This document shows, piece after piece, positions 1-8,983 of a stretch of 64,000 nucleotides of DNA; the first letter of the stretch is position 1; every line of letters starts with the position of its first letter. The position numbers and the translations under genes were made by a program. The notes under the pieces were generated by a model. It saw only the letters and a program-made list of their open reading frames with translations, searched no databases and was not told the DNA's origin. The stretch spans positions 4,154,001 to 4,218,000 of the forward strand of contig NZ_CP119988.1 in assembly GCF_029338515.1 (NCBI RefSeq), given 5' to 3'. The DNA is from Haloglomus litoreum. Its GTDB lineage: Archaea; Halobacteriota; Halobacteria; Halobacteriales; Haloarculaceae.

Positions 1-1849
1 CGAGCGCGGCGATCCGGTCGGAGTCGATCGCCTCCAGGGAATCGAGGAGGATGAACGGGACAGCCTCGTAGACCTCGTGGGTGAGGTAGCCAGCGAGCGC
101 GAACACGAGCCCGGTCACCTCCCGTTCGCTCTCGGAGAGGTGGCCGACGGTGTCCTGGTAGGTGGTCCCCGACGACGAGGTCCGGACGACGTGGAGTTCG
201 AAGCCCCCCTTGCTGACCTTCCGGCGTCCCTCGCGGACCTCGCGCTCGACGCGCTCGAGCCAGATGCGGTCCAGGTTCGCGTAGTCGAGGATGCCGAGGA
301 CGTTCTCCATGTGCTCGTTGAACTGCTCGACTGCGCCCCGCTCGAGCCGCTCGATCTTCGTCCGGAGCGCCTCGATCTCCTCGTTCAGGGCCTCGCGTTC
401 GGCCTCCAGGTCGTCCTGTTCGGCGACGCGAGTCTCGAGCTCCTCGAGTTCGGCGGTCACCTGCTCGAGGTTCGTCTCGAGCCGACCGAGTTCGTACTCC
501 AGCTGGTTCGCCTCCTTGTGTAGGTCGAGGATGGTGTTGTCCTCGTCCGCCTCCAGCTCCTCGATCTCGGCCTCGAGTGCCTCGATGTCCGTCATCAGCT
601 CCTCTCGCCGCTCCTGCAGCCGTTCGACGTTCGCCTCCCCCCGCTCGACCTCGTCGTCGATCTCGGAGCGTCGCCGCTCGATCCGGTCCTGCTCCCGCTG
701 GGCCCGCTCGAACTCCCGCTTCTGTGATGTCAGCTCGTCGATCCGCTCCTCGAGTTCGCTGACCTCGTTGACCTTCGATTGGCTGCGGTCGCGGAGGTGG
801 GCCAGCGTGGACTCGACCTGTTCCGCTTCGACCTGACTGCCACAGGTCCAGCAGGTCAGCTCCTCGTCGTCCAGCAACTGATCGGTGAGGTCACCGTCGG
901 CATCCGCGTCGGCCGTCGGCGCGTCGAAGGCCGTCGACGCACCGTCCTCGAGCATCTCCTCGTTGAACCCGATGACGCTCTGTAGCTCGTTGATCTCCCG
1001 CTCGAGCTGCTCTTTCTCCCCCCTGAGTCGTCGGATCTCCGACTCGACCTCCTGGAGCTCACCCATCGGCAGGTCCGGGAGCTCCGCTTCCTCGCCCTCG
1101 AGTTCCGAACGCTCCCGTTTCAGCGCCTCGAGGCTCTCGCGCTCGGTCTCGAGGTCGTACCGAACGTCGTCCAGCGTGGAGCGCTTCGCCCGGAGATCAT
1201 CGAACCGGGACTCCAGCTCGGATTTCCCCTCCCGGGCCTCCTCTACGTCCGCGTCCGCGGTCTCCAGTTCGGCTTCCTTCGCCTCGAGGTCGGCCTTCGT
1301 CTCCTCGATCTCGTCCTCCAGCCGTGTCTGCTCTGCCTCCAGGTCCGGGATCTCCTGCTTCAGGGAGTCGATCTCGTCGAGTTCCTCCGTGATGGACTCG
1401 CGCTTCCGGACGAGCCGCTGGATCTCCGATTCGATCTCCTCCGTGTCGACCGGCCGCATGATGAGTTCCCGGAGGTCCGCTCCCGTGGCGACGGCGCGGC
1501 GTGCCTCGTTCGACTCGAGCAGGAACGCGAACAGATCCGCGACCGTCGGGTCGTCGAGATACGGCTGCCCGTCGGTGACGATGCTGGTCCCCTGGCGGCG
1601 CAGTCGCCTGGTGTACGTCTCGCCGCCGAGCGCGAGTTCGACCTCGGCCTCGTCGGCGTCGCCCTTGATGGCGACGTTCTCGCTCCCGAGCGCGGCCGTC
1701 ACCGCCTGCAGGAACGAGGTCCGATTGGTCGCGTTCCGTCCCACGAGGAGCGTGATACCCCGCGAGAAGGTGACCGACGTATCCTCGATCCCGCCGACGT
1801 TCTGGACGTCGACCGTCGCCTCCGAAGACCTGGACAGGTTCTGTCCCAT
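1..1849 (-). CDS. sph3: Archaea-specific SMC-related coiled-coil protein (Sph3-like), 3' end outside window
   Basis: This is a Rad50/SMC-like protein of at least 616 residues. Its C-terminal end is cut off by the window. An N-terminal ATPase half is followed by long heptad-rich acidic helices (about 140-310 and 345-510), a zinc-hook-like CWTC near residue 333, and a C-terminal ATPase half. The nucleotide site is not canonical: the P-loop (37-45) reads GRNATNRTS with no GK, the signature reads LSESE, and the Walker B end reads FILLDS instead of a D-E pair. The start at 1849 has a TATA-like box (cttatg on the minus strand) about 25 nt upstream. It lies 102 bp downstream of rdfA, and the same pairing is known in Haloferax, where Sph3 and RdfA act in rod-shape determination. 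The exact Sph paralogue is uncertain. Confidence 0.75.
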   Translation of the reverse strand, partial: MGQNLSRSSEATVDVQNVGGIEDTSVTFSRGITLLVGRNATNRTSFLQAVTAALGSENVAIKGDADEAEVELALGGETYTRRLRRQGTSIVTDGQPYLDDPTVADLFAFLLESNEARRAVATGADLRELIMRPVDTEEIESEIQRLVRKRESITEELDEIDSLKQEIPDLEAEQTRLEDEIEETKADLEAKEAELETADADVEEAREGKSELESRFDDLRAKRSTLDDVRYDLETERESLEALKRERSELEGEEAELPDLPMGELQEVESEIRRLRGEKEQLEREINELQSVIGFNEEMLEDGASTAFDAPTADADADGDLTDQLLDDEELTCWTCGSQVEAEQVESTLAHLRDRSQSKVNEVSELEERIDELTSQKREFERAQREQDRIERRRSEIDDEVERGEANVERLQERREELMTDIEALEAEIEELEADEDNTILDLHKEANQLEYELGRLETNLEQVTAELEELETRVAEQDDLEAEREALNEEIEALRTKIERLERGAVEQFNEHMENVLGILDYANLDRIWLERVEREVREGRRKVSKGGFELHVVRTSSSGTTYQDTVGHLSESEREVTGLVFALAGYLTHEVYEAVPFILLDSLEAIDSDRIAAL

Positions 1850-1951
1850 TACGCCCAACTTCTACCCCCACCACATAAGAGCATTGCCCTCGGCGACCGA
1901 CTCCAATAACAGCCGTACGTTTGTTAACCATCACGTATCGAGGGAGCGCAC

Positions 1952-2575
1952 CTACGAGTTGCAGTCACACCCACCCTCCTCGATGAGCGTGGTGAATGCC
2001 TGCTGTGTCCCACAGTCCTCACAGACGACACGGAGATCGACGATGACGCGGAATTGACCGAGCGAAATCCGCCCCGCGGACCGGAGGCTTTGGAGGCGGT
2101 CCTCGGCGACAGTGACAAGCCGAGCGCGGAGGCGCTGAACGGTCTCGATCGCTTTCTGACCCCGGTCCACGTCGACAGTCCGGTGTTCTGCGCCGCGCTC
2201 GCTCTTGAGATACGTACGGATCGCCTGGTAGGAGGCGAAGTCCGACCTGAGCGACGCTACATCCACCCCTTGCCGTTCCAGCCGGCGTTCGACACGTCTC
2301 CGATCCCCGGACCCGACCGTATCGTCGGTCAACAGTTCGTACATGGTTTCGACCTCGCTCTGGACGACCGAGTCGCCGGCGTCGAGGAGCGCCGCTTCGA
2401 GTACCTGCTCGTTGAACCGCGTCGCCAGGTCACGGAGGCTCTCTCGTTCGTCCGGGTCCGCCGCTGTCCAGGCCCGCTCCAGCTCGTCACCGAGCCCTTC
2501 GAGTTCGTACTCATCGATCACCCGCTCGACCTTGCCCCGTCGTCCAGACCCGTCCGTCCGTATCTCTTCGTTCAT
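1952..2575 (-). CDS. rdfA: Rod-determining factor RdfA
   Basis: This 207-residue acidic protein is mostly helical and ends in a small cysteine cluster: CEDC near residues 185-188 and CDC near 203-205, suggesting one zinc site. The family is haloarchaeal and was described in Haloferax volcanii as needed for rod-shaped cells. It is typically encoded beside an SMC-like Sph gene, as here. It precedes the SMC-like gene on the same strand with a 102-bp gap, so co-transcription is likely, although the downstream gene has its own TATA-like box. No enzymatic motif is visible, and a regulatory or scaffolding role is inferred from the family. Haloarchaeal genomes carry several RdfA-like genes, so orthology to the studied one is not proven. 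Confidence 0.8.
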   Translation of the reverse strand: MNEEIRTDGSGRRGKVERVIDEYELEGLGDELERAWTAADPDERESLRDLATRFNEQVLEAALLDAGDSVVQSEVETMYELLTDDTVGSGDRRRVERRLERQGVDVASLRSDFASYQAIRTYLKSERGAEHRTVDVDRGQKAIETVQRLRARLVTVAEDRLQSLRSAGRISLGQFRVIVDLRVVCEDCGTQQAFTTLIEEGGCDCNS

Positions 2576-3238
2576 ACGACCCGACAGGACGCGACCCCAA
2601 ATGAATCATTCCCCGGAGGGCGGTCGACGGCCCGCTCGGCACCCCGCGATTCCAGGTATCATCGGCCCAGGAGCGGCGGATGTCGACCATGCAGGAGACC
2701 CTAACAGAAGTACATATGTTATTTCATACACCGGCGGGAGGCCTCCAGCCGCCCCCGTGCGCGAGTTCGAAGCGACCCGTCCGGTCGGGCAGGGCCACCC
2801 AGCAGCCCGGGGCACCCAGTAGCCCGGAGAGGTCGGGCAACGGACGCACCAGGGCTGAAGAGGTCCGGCCAGGGACTGCTCGACCGGTTACGGCACGTCA
2901 GCGGGGTCGTTAATGAACAACTACCAGATTCATCGACGGATCGGTTCCGGAGCATCTCATTCCACGCTCGAGTCTCGGTTCGATATTCGCGAACAGCGAT
3001 GGCCGGCGTCGTCGAGAGCCTATCTCGAGTGGAACGCAGCATCTGTACTGTTATCTCTCCATTCAAAAAATGCCTCGAATATTATCATAAAAATCTTCCT
3101 AACATTTTAATACCCTTGCTATAGGTCTTATTCCGTCATCGAACACACCAGAATCCCACCCACGGGGCTTCATTCACGCTCCCGAAGGAGTGTGAGAGTC
3201 TCTAGCGGAGTTCGGATGGTACCGGCTTCACCAAACGC
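2576..3238. other. Intergenic region, no gene recognised
   Basis: About 660 bp lie between rdfA and the IclR gene. The left two thirds are GC-rich, but the open frames there have no recognisable protein features. Positions 3062-3125 are strikingly AT-rich, with runs such as attcaaaaaat and acattttaatac that could serve as a promoter. No tRNA, repeat array or clear hairpin was found. A small untranslated RNA cannot be excluded. Confidence 0.5.
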
Positions 3239-3246
3239 TTTAATTG
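3236..3246 (+). promoter_or_regulatory. TATA/BRE-like box of the IclR gene
   Basis: The stretch aacgctttaat lies about 22-32 bases upstream of the ATG at 3268. This is the spacing expected for a leaderless haloarchaeal transcript and supports that ATG over the upstream in-frame TTG at 3244. Confidence 0.55.
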
Positions 3247-3267
3247 ACGTGCGGTCGTTCCGGACCT

Positions 3268-4023
3268 ATGAAACCGACCCGAGCGATAAAGACCGCAGAC
3301 ACGATCTTTGCCATCGTGCAGGAACTGCAGCGCCGGGACGGTGCGGGGGTGACGGAGCTGGCGAACGAGCTGGGACTGGCGAAGAGTACCGTGTACGACC
3401 ATCTCGCCACGCTCGAACAGGCCGAGTACGTGGTGAAAGAGGGTAGCATCTACCGTCTGGGACTCCGTTTTCTCGACCACGGGACGTACGTCAAGGACCA
3501 GTTCGGCATGGAGGAGATCGTCTCGCCCGTGATCGAACAGCTCGCCGAGGAGGTCAACGAGGCGGTCTGGTTCGTGGTCGAGGAGCACGGGCGAGCGGTG
3601 TTCCTCTACAGTGCGTTCGGTGAGCGGGCCGTCCAGACACACGCCCGCATCGGTCGGCGGTCGTACCTGCACCACCTCGCAGCGGGGAAGGCGATTCTGG
3701 CGATGCTCCCGGAGGAGCGCATCGAGGAGATCCTCTACCGACACGGCCTGCCCGAGCAGACATCGGGGACCATCACGGACCTGGACACGCTGTTCGAGGA
3801 GCTCGAGACGATCCGCGAATCGGGCATCGCGTACGAACAGGACGAGACCGTCCCGGGAGTCTCCTCCGTCGCAGCACCGGTCCTCTTCGAGGAGGAGGTC
3901 GTCGGAGCGATCATGGTCGTGGGCCCGTCGAGCCGCATCAACGGGGAGCGGCTTCGCGAGTCGCTTCCGGAACTGATTCAGGGGGCGACGAACGAGGTGG
4001 AGCTGAAGCTGACCTACGAATGA
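3268..4023 (+). CDS. IclR family transcriptional regulator
   Basis: This 251-residue DNA-binding regulator has an N-terminal winged helix (about 6-65, with GVTELANELGLAKSTVYDHL as the helix-turn-helix). An IclR effector domain follows (about 80-250), with the typical stretches YLHHLAAGKAILA and SGIAYEQDE. Family members bind small carboxylic or aromatic catabolites and control nearby catabolic genes. It heads the catabolic region and faces an amidohydrolase-fold gene, with the E2 gene just beyond, so these are plausible targets. An in-frame TTG at 3244 would add eight residues but lies inside the likely promoter, so the ATG is preferred. Confidence 0.85.
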   Translation: MKPTRAIKTADTIFAIVQELQRRDGAGVTELANELGLAKSTVYDHLATLEQAEYVVKEGSIYRLGLRFLDHGTYVKDQFGMEEIVSPVIEQLAEEVNEAVWFVVEEHGRAVFLYSAFGERAVQTHARIGRRSYLHHLAAGKAILAMLPEERIEEILYRHGLPEQTSGTITDLDTLFEELETIRESGIAYEQDETVPGVSSVAAPVLFEEEVVGAIMVVGPSSRINGERLRESLPELIQGATNEVELKLTYE

Positions 4024-4046
4024 GTGCTGTTCGATGTCATCGGACG

Positions 4047-4060
4047 CGGCGGAAACGCCG
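4047..4060 (+). terminator. GNRA-tetraloop hairpin after the IclR gene
   Basis: CGGCG-GAAA-CGCCG is a perfect 5-bp stem closed by a GAAA loop, 24 nt after the IclR stop. It lies between convergent genes. No U-tract follows, so a role in termination or RNA 3'-end stability is only inferred. Confidence 0.3.
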
Positions 4061-4198
4061 AATCGACGATTCCGGTCCGACGGATGATCGGACGGACCGT
4101 ATCAGAGGAACACCGCGAGGAGCAGGGCCGAACGGGGCCGTACAGCCCGTTCGTGACCGTCGTACCCTGCCTGTGAGATCGAGGGACCGAGCGGATGG

Positions 4199-5041
4199 CT
4201 ACAGGTCGAAGACCCGCCGGGCGTTCTCGGAGAGCAGTTTCCGCTCGATCTCCGGCCCCAGATTCATATCGGAGACGCTGGACAGCGTCCCCTCGAGGTC
4301 CAGTGTCGGATAGCTGGTCCCCCACATCACACTGCTCTTCCCGCGACCGCGGATGAAGTCGACGAACTCCCGCTCCCAGTGCTGGGGTGCGTGTCCCGTC
4401 GTCGCGATGGAGACGTTCGGATGTGTCCACGCCAGTGCGATGGCTTCGCTCGTCCAGGGCCACCCGATGTTCGCAGCGACGATCTCCAGGTCGGGGAACT
4501 CGAGTGCGATGTCGTCGATGTACTCCGGCCGACCGGGATCGTTCGGCATCCGGACCGCGGTATGGCCGATCTGGATCATCACCGGCACACCGAGTTCGGC
4601 ACACTTCGCGTAGAAGGGGTAGTACCGCCGATGGTTCGTCTCGAGGTCGAACCCGTGCGGGACGAGATGGGCGCCGACGAAGTCGTGGTCCACCACGTAC
4701 TCCTCGAGTCGTCGAACCCCCTCCATCCCATCGAACGGATCGATACCCACGAGCCCCCTGAATCGATCGGGAGCCTCGGAGCAGATCTCCGCGACGCTGC
4801 GCTCGGAGAGGTGGACGCCGTCTCGTGGCGAGGTGCGCCCATCGAACTTCAGCGCCGGGATGAGTGCCGTATCCACGCCGTGCGTGTCCATCCGGTCGAC
4901 GAACTCCGCCGGCGTCTGTCCTGCGCCCCGGTACAGCTCGTCGTCGCTGACGAGGTCCGCGATATCGTCGATCGCGGAGTCGGCCATCCGCGTCACGGCA
5001 TCGTCGGTGAACGGGTTGACCCAGACATCCACGACATCCAT
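4199..5041 (-). CDS. Amidohydrolase-fold protein lacking metal ligands
   Basis: This 280-residue protein has the amidohydrolase_2 TIM-barrel pattern (ACMSD/decarboxylase group), but every usual metal ligand position is changed. The opening DxHxH reads DVWVN, the PVxIHxG strand reads PVMIQIG, the AAHxGWPW strand reads AANIGWPW, and the terminal GTDxP reads GTSYP. The scaffold motifs around these positions are well preserved, so alignment is easy. It may be a metal-independent enzyme or a non-catalytic subunit. ATGs at 5041 and 5062 are both possible; 5041 begins directly on the first beta strand. It is convergent with the IclR gene and divergent from the E2 gene. Confidence 0.7.
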   Translation of the reverse strand: MDVVDVWVNPFTDDAVTRMADSAIDDIADLVSDDELYRGAGQTPAEFVDRMDTHGVDTALIPALKFDGRTSPRDGVHLSERSVAEICSEAPDRFRGLVGIDPFDGMEGVRRLEEYVVDHDFVGAHLVPHGFDLETNHRRYYPFYAKCAELGVPVMIQIGHTAVRMPNDPGRPEYIDDIALEFPDLEIVAANIGWPWTSEAIALAWTHPNVSIATTGHAPQHWEREFVDFIRGRGKSSVMWGTSYPTLDLEGTLSSVSDMNLGPEIERKLLSENARRVFDL

Positions 5042-5173
5042 CGTACCGTTTGTCAGGTTCATCACTGTCACATGGAATGAGAGGAGGTCACTTGAACCTC
5101 GCGCTGTTCGCGCTCGCTGGACCCCCACGCCCCGATACCGGCCGACGTGACGACTGGGTACACAGCCCAACAG

Positions 5174-5182
5174 TCTATATAC
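5174..5182 (+). promoter_or_regulatory. TATA box of the E2 gene
   Basis: The stretch tctatatac lies 25-33 bases upstream of the E2 ATG at 5207, typical spacing for a leaderless haloarchaeal promoter. Confidence 0.6.
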
Positions 5183-5206
5183 TAGGCGTGTCACCACGCA
5201 GGACAG

Positions 5207-6562
5207 ATGGCGTACCTAGTGAATATGCCCAAGCTCGAACAGGGCATGCAACAGGGGATACTGATGGAGTGGCTGGTCGACATCGGCGAGTCGGTGAGCG
5301 AGGGTGAACCGATCGCGGAGATCGAGTCCGAGAAGACGGTCGCGGAGATCGACGCCCGGGAGGACGGCGTTCTGCGCCAGACGTTCGTCGAAGCGGGCGA
5401 GACCGTCTCTCCTGGGACACCGCTCGGCGTCGTCGCCGGGGCCGACGAGTCCATCGACGACCTACTGGCCTCGGTGGACGTGGACACGAGCCCCGACGCC
5501 GGCGCGGAGCCGGACGACCCGGAGCCGGCCGTGGCGCCCCAGGGCGGCGGAGAACGCCCACAGGAGACGGGTGGCGGAAGCCAACAGGCAGTAGCGAGCA
5601 CCAGCGACTCGTCCGGGTCGGCCCCCGAACGGGTGAGCCCGGCGGCCCGACGACGGGCCGAGGAGCTCGGCGTCGATGTCTCGAGCGTCGACGGCACGGG
5701 CCCCGAGGGAGCGGTGATCTCCGACGACATCGAACGGCGGGCGGCCGCCGCGGGCGAGGCGACGGTCGACGCGAAACAGCGGGCCGCCGAACTCGGTATC
5801 GACCTCGGGTCGGTCGAGGGGACGGGGCCGCGGAACGCCGCGACGGTCGCCGATGTCGAGCGGGCCGCCGGCGACATCCGGGAGCGACGGGAGCTCTCGG
5901 GGATGCGCCAGACCATCGCCAGGCGACTGGGGCAGAGTCACCGGGACGCCCCCCACGTCACCGTCCATCGCGACATCGATGTCGAGGAGCTCCTCGAGGC
6001 GACCGGCGTCGCCGACCGGTACGCCGACGCGGACATCTCCATGACGGACCTCCTGTTGGTCGCGGTGTCGGCGACCCTCGCCGATCACCCCGAGTTCAAC
6101 GCCACGTTCGAGGACGGTGTCCATACCCTCCACGAGAGCCACCACATCGGCGTCGCGGTCGATATCGAGGGCGGGCTCGTCACTCCAGTCGTCGAGACCG
6201 TCGACTCGCTGGCGCTGGGCGACCTGGCCGAGCGGCGTCGGTCGCTCACCCAGACGGTGCTCGACGGCGAGTTCACGGGTGAAGATATCTCCGGTGGCAC
6301 GTTCACGGTCTCGAACCTCGGCGTCTTCGGCGTCGAGTCGTTCACCCCGATCATCAACCCGCCAGAGGTGGCGATCCTCGGGGTCGACACCATCTCCGAG
6401 AAGCCCGTCCGGGACGGGGACGACGTCGCGTTCCGGAAGCACATGGGGTTCGACCTCTCGTTCGACCATCGGGTCGTCGACGGGGCCGACGCGGCGCGGT
6501 TCCTCCAGACGCTCGACGAGTACATCCGCGAGCCCTGGCCGCTCCTCCTGGACCGCGCCTAG
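5207..6562 (+). CDS. Dihydrolipoamide acyltransferase (E2) of a 2-oxoacid dehydrogenase complex
   Basis: This is a 451-residue core acyltransferase. An N-terminal lipoyl domain (about 4-77) carries the acceptor lysine K43 in SEKT. Two peripheral-subunit-binding motifs follow (about 138-180 and 185-225, both with the DxxSVxGTGP pattern), and then the catalytic domain, whose DHRxxDG motif is at about 420-425 and has the active-site histidine near 421. Two binding motifs in series are less usual than one. It transfers acyl groups from E1-bound thiamine intermediates to CoA. It is convergent with E3, overlapping it by 4 bp, while E1alpha and E1beta lie beyond E3 on the other strand. Together they make a complete complex. 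Confidence 0.9.
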   Translation: MAYLVNMPKLEQGMQQGILMEWLVDIGESVSEGEPIAEIESEKTVAEIDAREDGVLRQTFVEAGETVSPGTPLGVVAGADESIDDLLASVDVDTSPDAGAEPDDPEPAVAPQGGGERPQETGGGSQQAVASTSDSSGSAPERVSPAARRRAEELGVDVSSVDGTGPEGAVISDDIERRAAAAGEATVDAKQRAAELGIDLGSVEGTGPRNAATVADVERAAGDIRERRELSGMRQTIARRLGQSHRDAPHVTVHRDIDVEELLEATGVADRYADADISMTDLLLVAVSATLADHPEFNATFEDGVHTLHESHHIGVAVDIEGGLVTPVVETVDSLALGDLAERRRSLTQTVLDGEFTGEDISGGTFTVSNLGVFGVESFTPIINPPEVAILGVDTISEKPVRDGDDVAFRKHMGFDLSFDHRVVDGADAARFLQTLDEYIREPWPLLLDRA

Positions 6563-7959
6563 ATGTGGACCGCCTCGTCGAGCGCGTCCGCCGCTGCCTC
6601 CATCACCGCCTCGGAGAGCGTCGGGTGGGCGTGGACGGTCCCGGCGAGTTCGTCGAGCGTGAGTCCGCCCCGCATCGCGACACCGACCTCACCGAGCAGT
6701 TCTGCGACCTCCTCACCGACCATCTGACAGCCGAGTATCTCTCCGGTTGCCGCGTCACCGACGAGGCGAACGAACCCGTCCGTCGCGTTCCGGGTGAGCG
6801 CCCGCCCGCTCGCCGTGAACGGGAACTCACCGACGACGGGGTTGTACCCCGCATCGATCGCCTCCTGCTCGGTTCGGCCGACGGTGCCGATCTCCGGATC
6901 GGTGAACACGACGGCCGGCACGGGCTGTTCGGCGGTTGCCGTGTCCATGCCAGCGATGGTCTCTGCAGCGACGAGCCCCTCGTGGGTCGCCTTGTGGGCC
7001 AGCATCGGCTCGCCAGCGACATCACCGACGGCGTAGACGTTCGCGACATCGGTCGCACCACGCTCGTCGGTCTCGATGAACCCCCGCTCGGTCGTCGAGA
7101 GCCCGAGGGCATCGAGCCCGAGCCCGTCGGTCACCGGCGCCCGTCCGACCGCGACAAGGGCCCTGTCGCCCTGGTACTCGTTCATCTCGCCGCCCTCGGT
7201 CTCCGTGAACACCGTGATGTCGTCCCCGTTCTCCCGCCAGTCGAGTGCCGCCTCGCCGAACCGGAAGGAGACACCAAGCGACCGGAGCTGTTTCACGACC
7301 GGTCGCGAGAGGTCATCGTCGTAGGCGGCCAGCGCCTCGTCGAGCATCTCGATGACGGTCACATCGGCGCCGAGCCGGGCGAACACGGTCGACAGCTCCA
7401 TGCCGATGTAGCCGGCGCCGATGACGAGGAGTCGGTCGGGGACCTCGGAGACTGAGAGCATCCCTCGCGAATCGAGGATCCGCTCGCCGTCGAACTCGAA
7501 GTTGGGGACGGTGATGGGCCGGCTGCCGGTCGCGACGATGGCCGCGTCGAAGGAGAGTTCGCGCTCCCCGTCCGGGCCGTCGATGATGCCGGTGGTCTCG
7601 TCGACGAACGTGACGTGGCCCTCGCGGATCGAGACCCCGTTGGCTCGACACAGGCCGCCGATCCCGTTCGTGAGCCCGTCGACGACCTCGTCCTTCCAGG
7701 CGACCATCGCCTCGGTGTCGGCGCTGGCGGTGGCCTGGATACCCATCCGCTCGGCGTTCCGCATGGCCTCCAGCCGTCCGGTTGCCGTGAGCAGTGCCTT
7801 CGAGGGGATACAGCCGTAGTTCAGGCAGGTTCCCCCGACGGCGTCCCGGTCGGCCAGGGTCGTCTCGACCCCGTTCTGTGCGGCCTTGATCGCAGCGGCG
7901 TAGCCGCCGGGACCAGCGCCAACGACGAGCAGTTCGGTCTCCTGTCGCTCTCCAGCCAT
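6559..7959 (-). CDS. lpdA: Dihydrolipoyl dehydrogenase (E3)
   Basis: This 466-residue flavoprotein disulfide reductase reoxidises the E2 lipoyl group with NAD+. The FAD-binding GxGxxG is at residues 14-19 and the redox-active disulfide motif GGTCLNYGCIPSK has C45 and C50. A second Rossmann motif, VIGAGYIGMELS, is near 178-189, and the interface histidine motif HAHPTLSE is near the C terminus. The length is normal for the family. It follows the E1beta gene by 57 bp but has its own TATA-like box (tttattac on the minus strand, about 7981-7992), so it may be transcribed both alone and with E1. Confidence 0.92.
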   Translation of the reverse strand: MAGERQETELLVVGAGPGGYAAAIKAAQNGVETTLADRDAVGGTCLNYGCIPSKALLTATGRLEAMRNAERMGIQATASADTEAMVAWKDEVVDGLTNGIGGLCRANGVSIREGHVTFVDETTGIIDGPDGERELSFDAAIVATGSRPITVPNFEFDGERILDSRGMLSVSEVPDRLLVIGAGYIGMELSTVFARLGADVTVIEMLDEALAAYDDDLSRPVVKQLRSLGVSFRFGEAALDWRENGDDITVFTETEGGEMNEYQGDRALVAVGRAPVTDGLGLDALGLSTTERGFIETDERGATDVANVYAVGDVAGEPMLAHKATHEGLVAAETIAGMDTATAEQPVPAVVFTDPEIGTVGRTEQEAIDAGYNPVVGEFPFTASGRALTRNATDGFVRLVGDAATGEILGCQMVGEEVAELLGEVGVAMRGGLTLDELAGTVHAHPTLSEAVMEAAADALDEAVHI

Positions 7960-8016
7960 GGCCGAGCGGTATCGGAGGAGAGTAATAAAGAACGGGGGTC
8001 GGCAAAACGGTGCGTT

Positions 8017-8982
8017 TCAGCCCATCACGTCGCGGATCGCCTCCGTTATCGTGTCCTCGCCGGGGATGACGAACTCCTCCTCCGGCGGACTGTACGAGAC
8101 GGGAACATCCGCTCGCGTCACGCGCTTGACCGGCGCATCCAGATGCCAGAAGGCCGCATCGGAGATACGGGCGGCGATATCACCGGCCGTCCCACAGGTG
8201 CGGTTCGTGGCGTCGACCACGACCGCCCGGTTCGTCTTCTCGACGCTCTCGAGGATGGTCTCCTCGTCGAGCGGGAGGAGCGTCCGAGGATCGACGACCT
8301 CGACGCTTATCTCCGGGTCGAGACGCTCGGCAACGGCCAGTACGTCCGGGACCTTCTCACCGATCGCGACGACGGTCACGTCCTCACCCTCGCGTTTGAC
8401 ATCGGCCTCGCCGAGCGGGATCGTGTAGTGCTCGTCCGGAACCTCCGACCGATTGCCGATCACGGGCGCGGGCCAGAACACCATCACCGGGTCGTCCTCG
8501 GCAACGGCGCTCCGGAACAGTCCCAGCTGGTCGTAGGGGGTGCTCGGCACGACGGTCTTGACACCGAGGTTGAGCAACGAGGGATACGGGTTGTCGGAGT
8601 GCTGGGCCGCACTTCCTCCGGGGGTCCCCGCCTGCGGGACGGTGATGGTGAGCGGAATCGAGACCTGTCCATGGGTCATGTGCCGGAGCTTCTGGGCGTT
8701 GTTGACGAGTTGGTCCATCGCCATGTACGCCATCGTGTTGATCTGGTACTCGATGATCGGCCGCTTGCCGTCCATCGCCGCCCCGATGGCCAGCCCGTGG
8801 AACCCCTGTTCGGAGATCGGCGCGTCCCACACCCGCTCCTCACCGAACTCGGCGACTAGGTCGCGGGTCGTCCCCATGAGTGCGTGCTGGATGTCCTCGC
8901 CGACGACGAAGGTGTCGTCGTAGTCGGCCAGCGATTCCTGATACGACTGGATGATCGTCGAGATGTAGCTCTGGTCACTCAT
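8017..8982 (-). CDS. 2-oxoacid dehydrogenase E1 component, beta subunit
   Basis: This 321-residue thiamine-pyrophosphate-dependent subunit pairs with the E1alpha encoded one base upstream. Transketolase-like pyrimidine-binding features are present (VVGEDI near 24-29 and the glutamate region DAPISEQG near 50-57), and a C-terminal transketolase domain ends the protein. The stretch GTPGGSAAQHSDNP resembles the acetoin/pyruvate dehydrogenase type rather than the branched-chain type. The ATG at 8982 is preferred because it directly follows the E1alpha stop and removes a long low-quality N-terminal extension. The oxoacid or acetoin substrate cannot be fixed from sequence alone. Confidence 0.85.
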   Translation of the reverse strand: MSDQSYISTIIQSYQESLADYDDTFVVGEDIQHALMGTTRDLVAEFGEERVWDAPISEQGFHGLAIGAAMDGKRPIIEYQINTMAYMAMDQLVNNAQKLRHMTHGQVSIPLTITVPQAGTPGGSAAQHSDNPYPSLLNLGVKTVVPSTPYDQLGLFRSAVAEDDPVMVFWPAPVIGNRSEVPDEHYTIPLGEADVKREGEDVTVVAIGEKVPDVLAVAERLDPEISVEVVDPRTLLPLDEETILESVEKTNRAVVVDATNRTCGTAGDIAARISDAAFWHLDAPVKRVTRADVPVSYSPPEEEFVIPGEDTITEAIRDVMG

Positions 8983-8983
8983 G

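Noticed and set aside
885-2057. Long plus-strand open frame opposite the SMC-like gene
   Set aside because: Serine/arginine-rich composition is the antisense shadow of the Leu/Glu-rich coiled-coil gene; no domain features.
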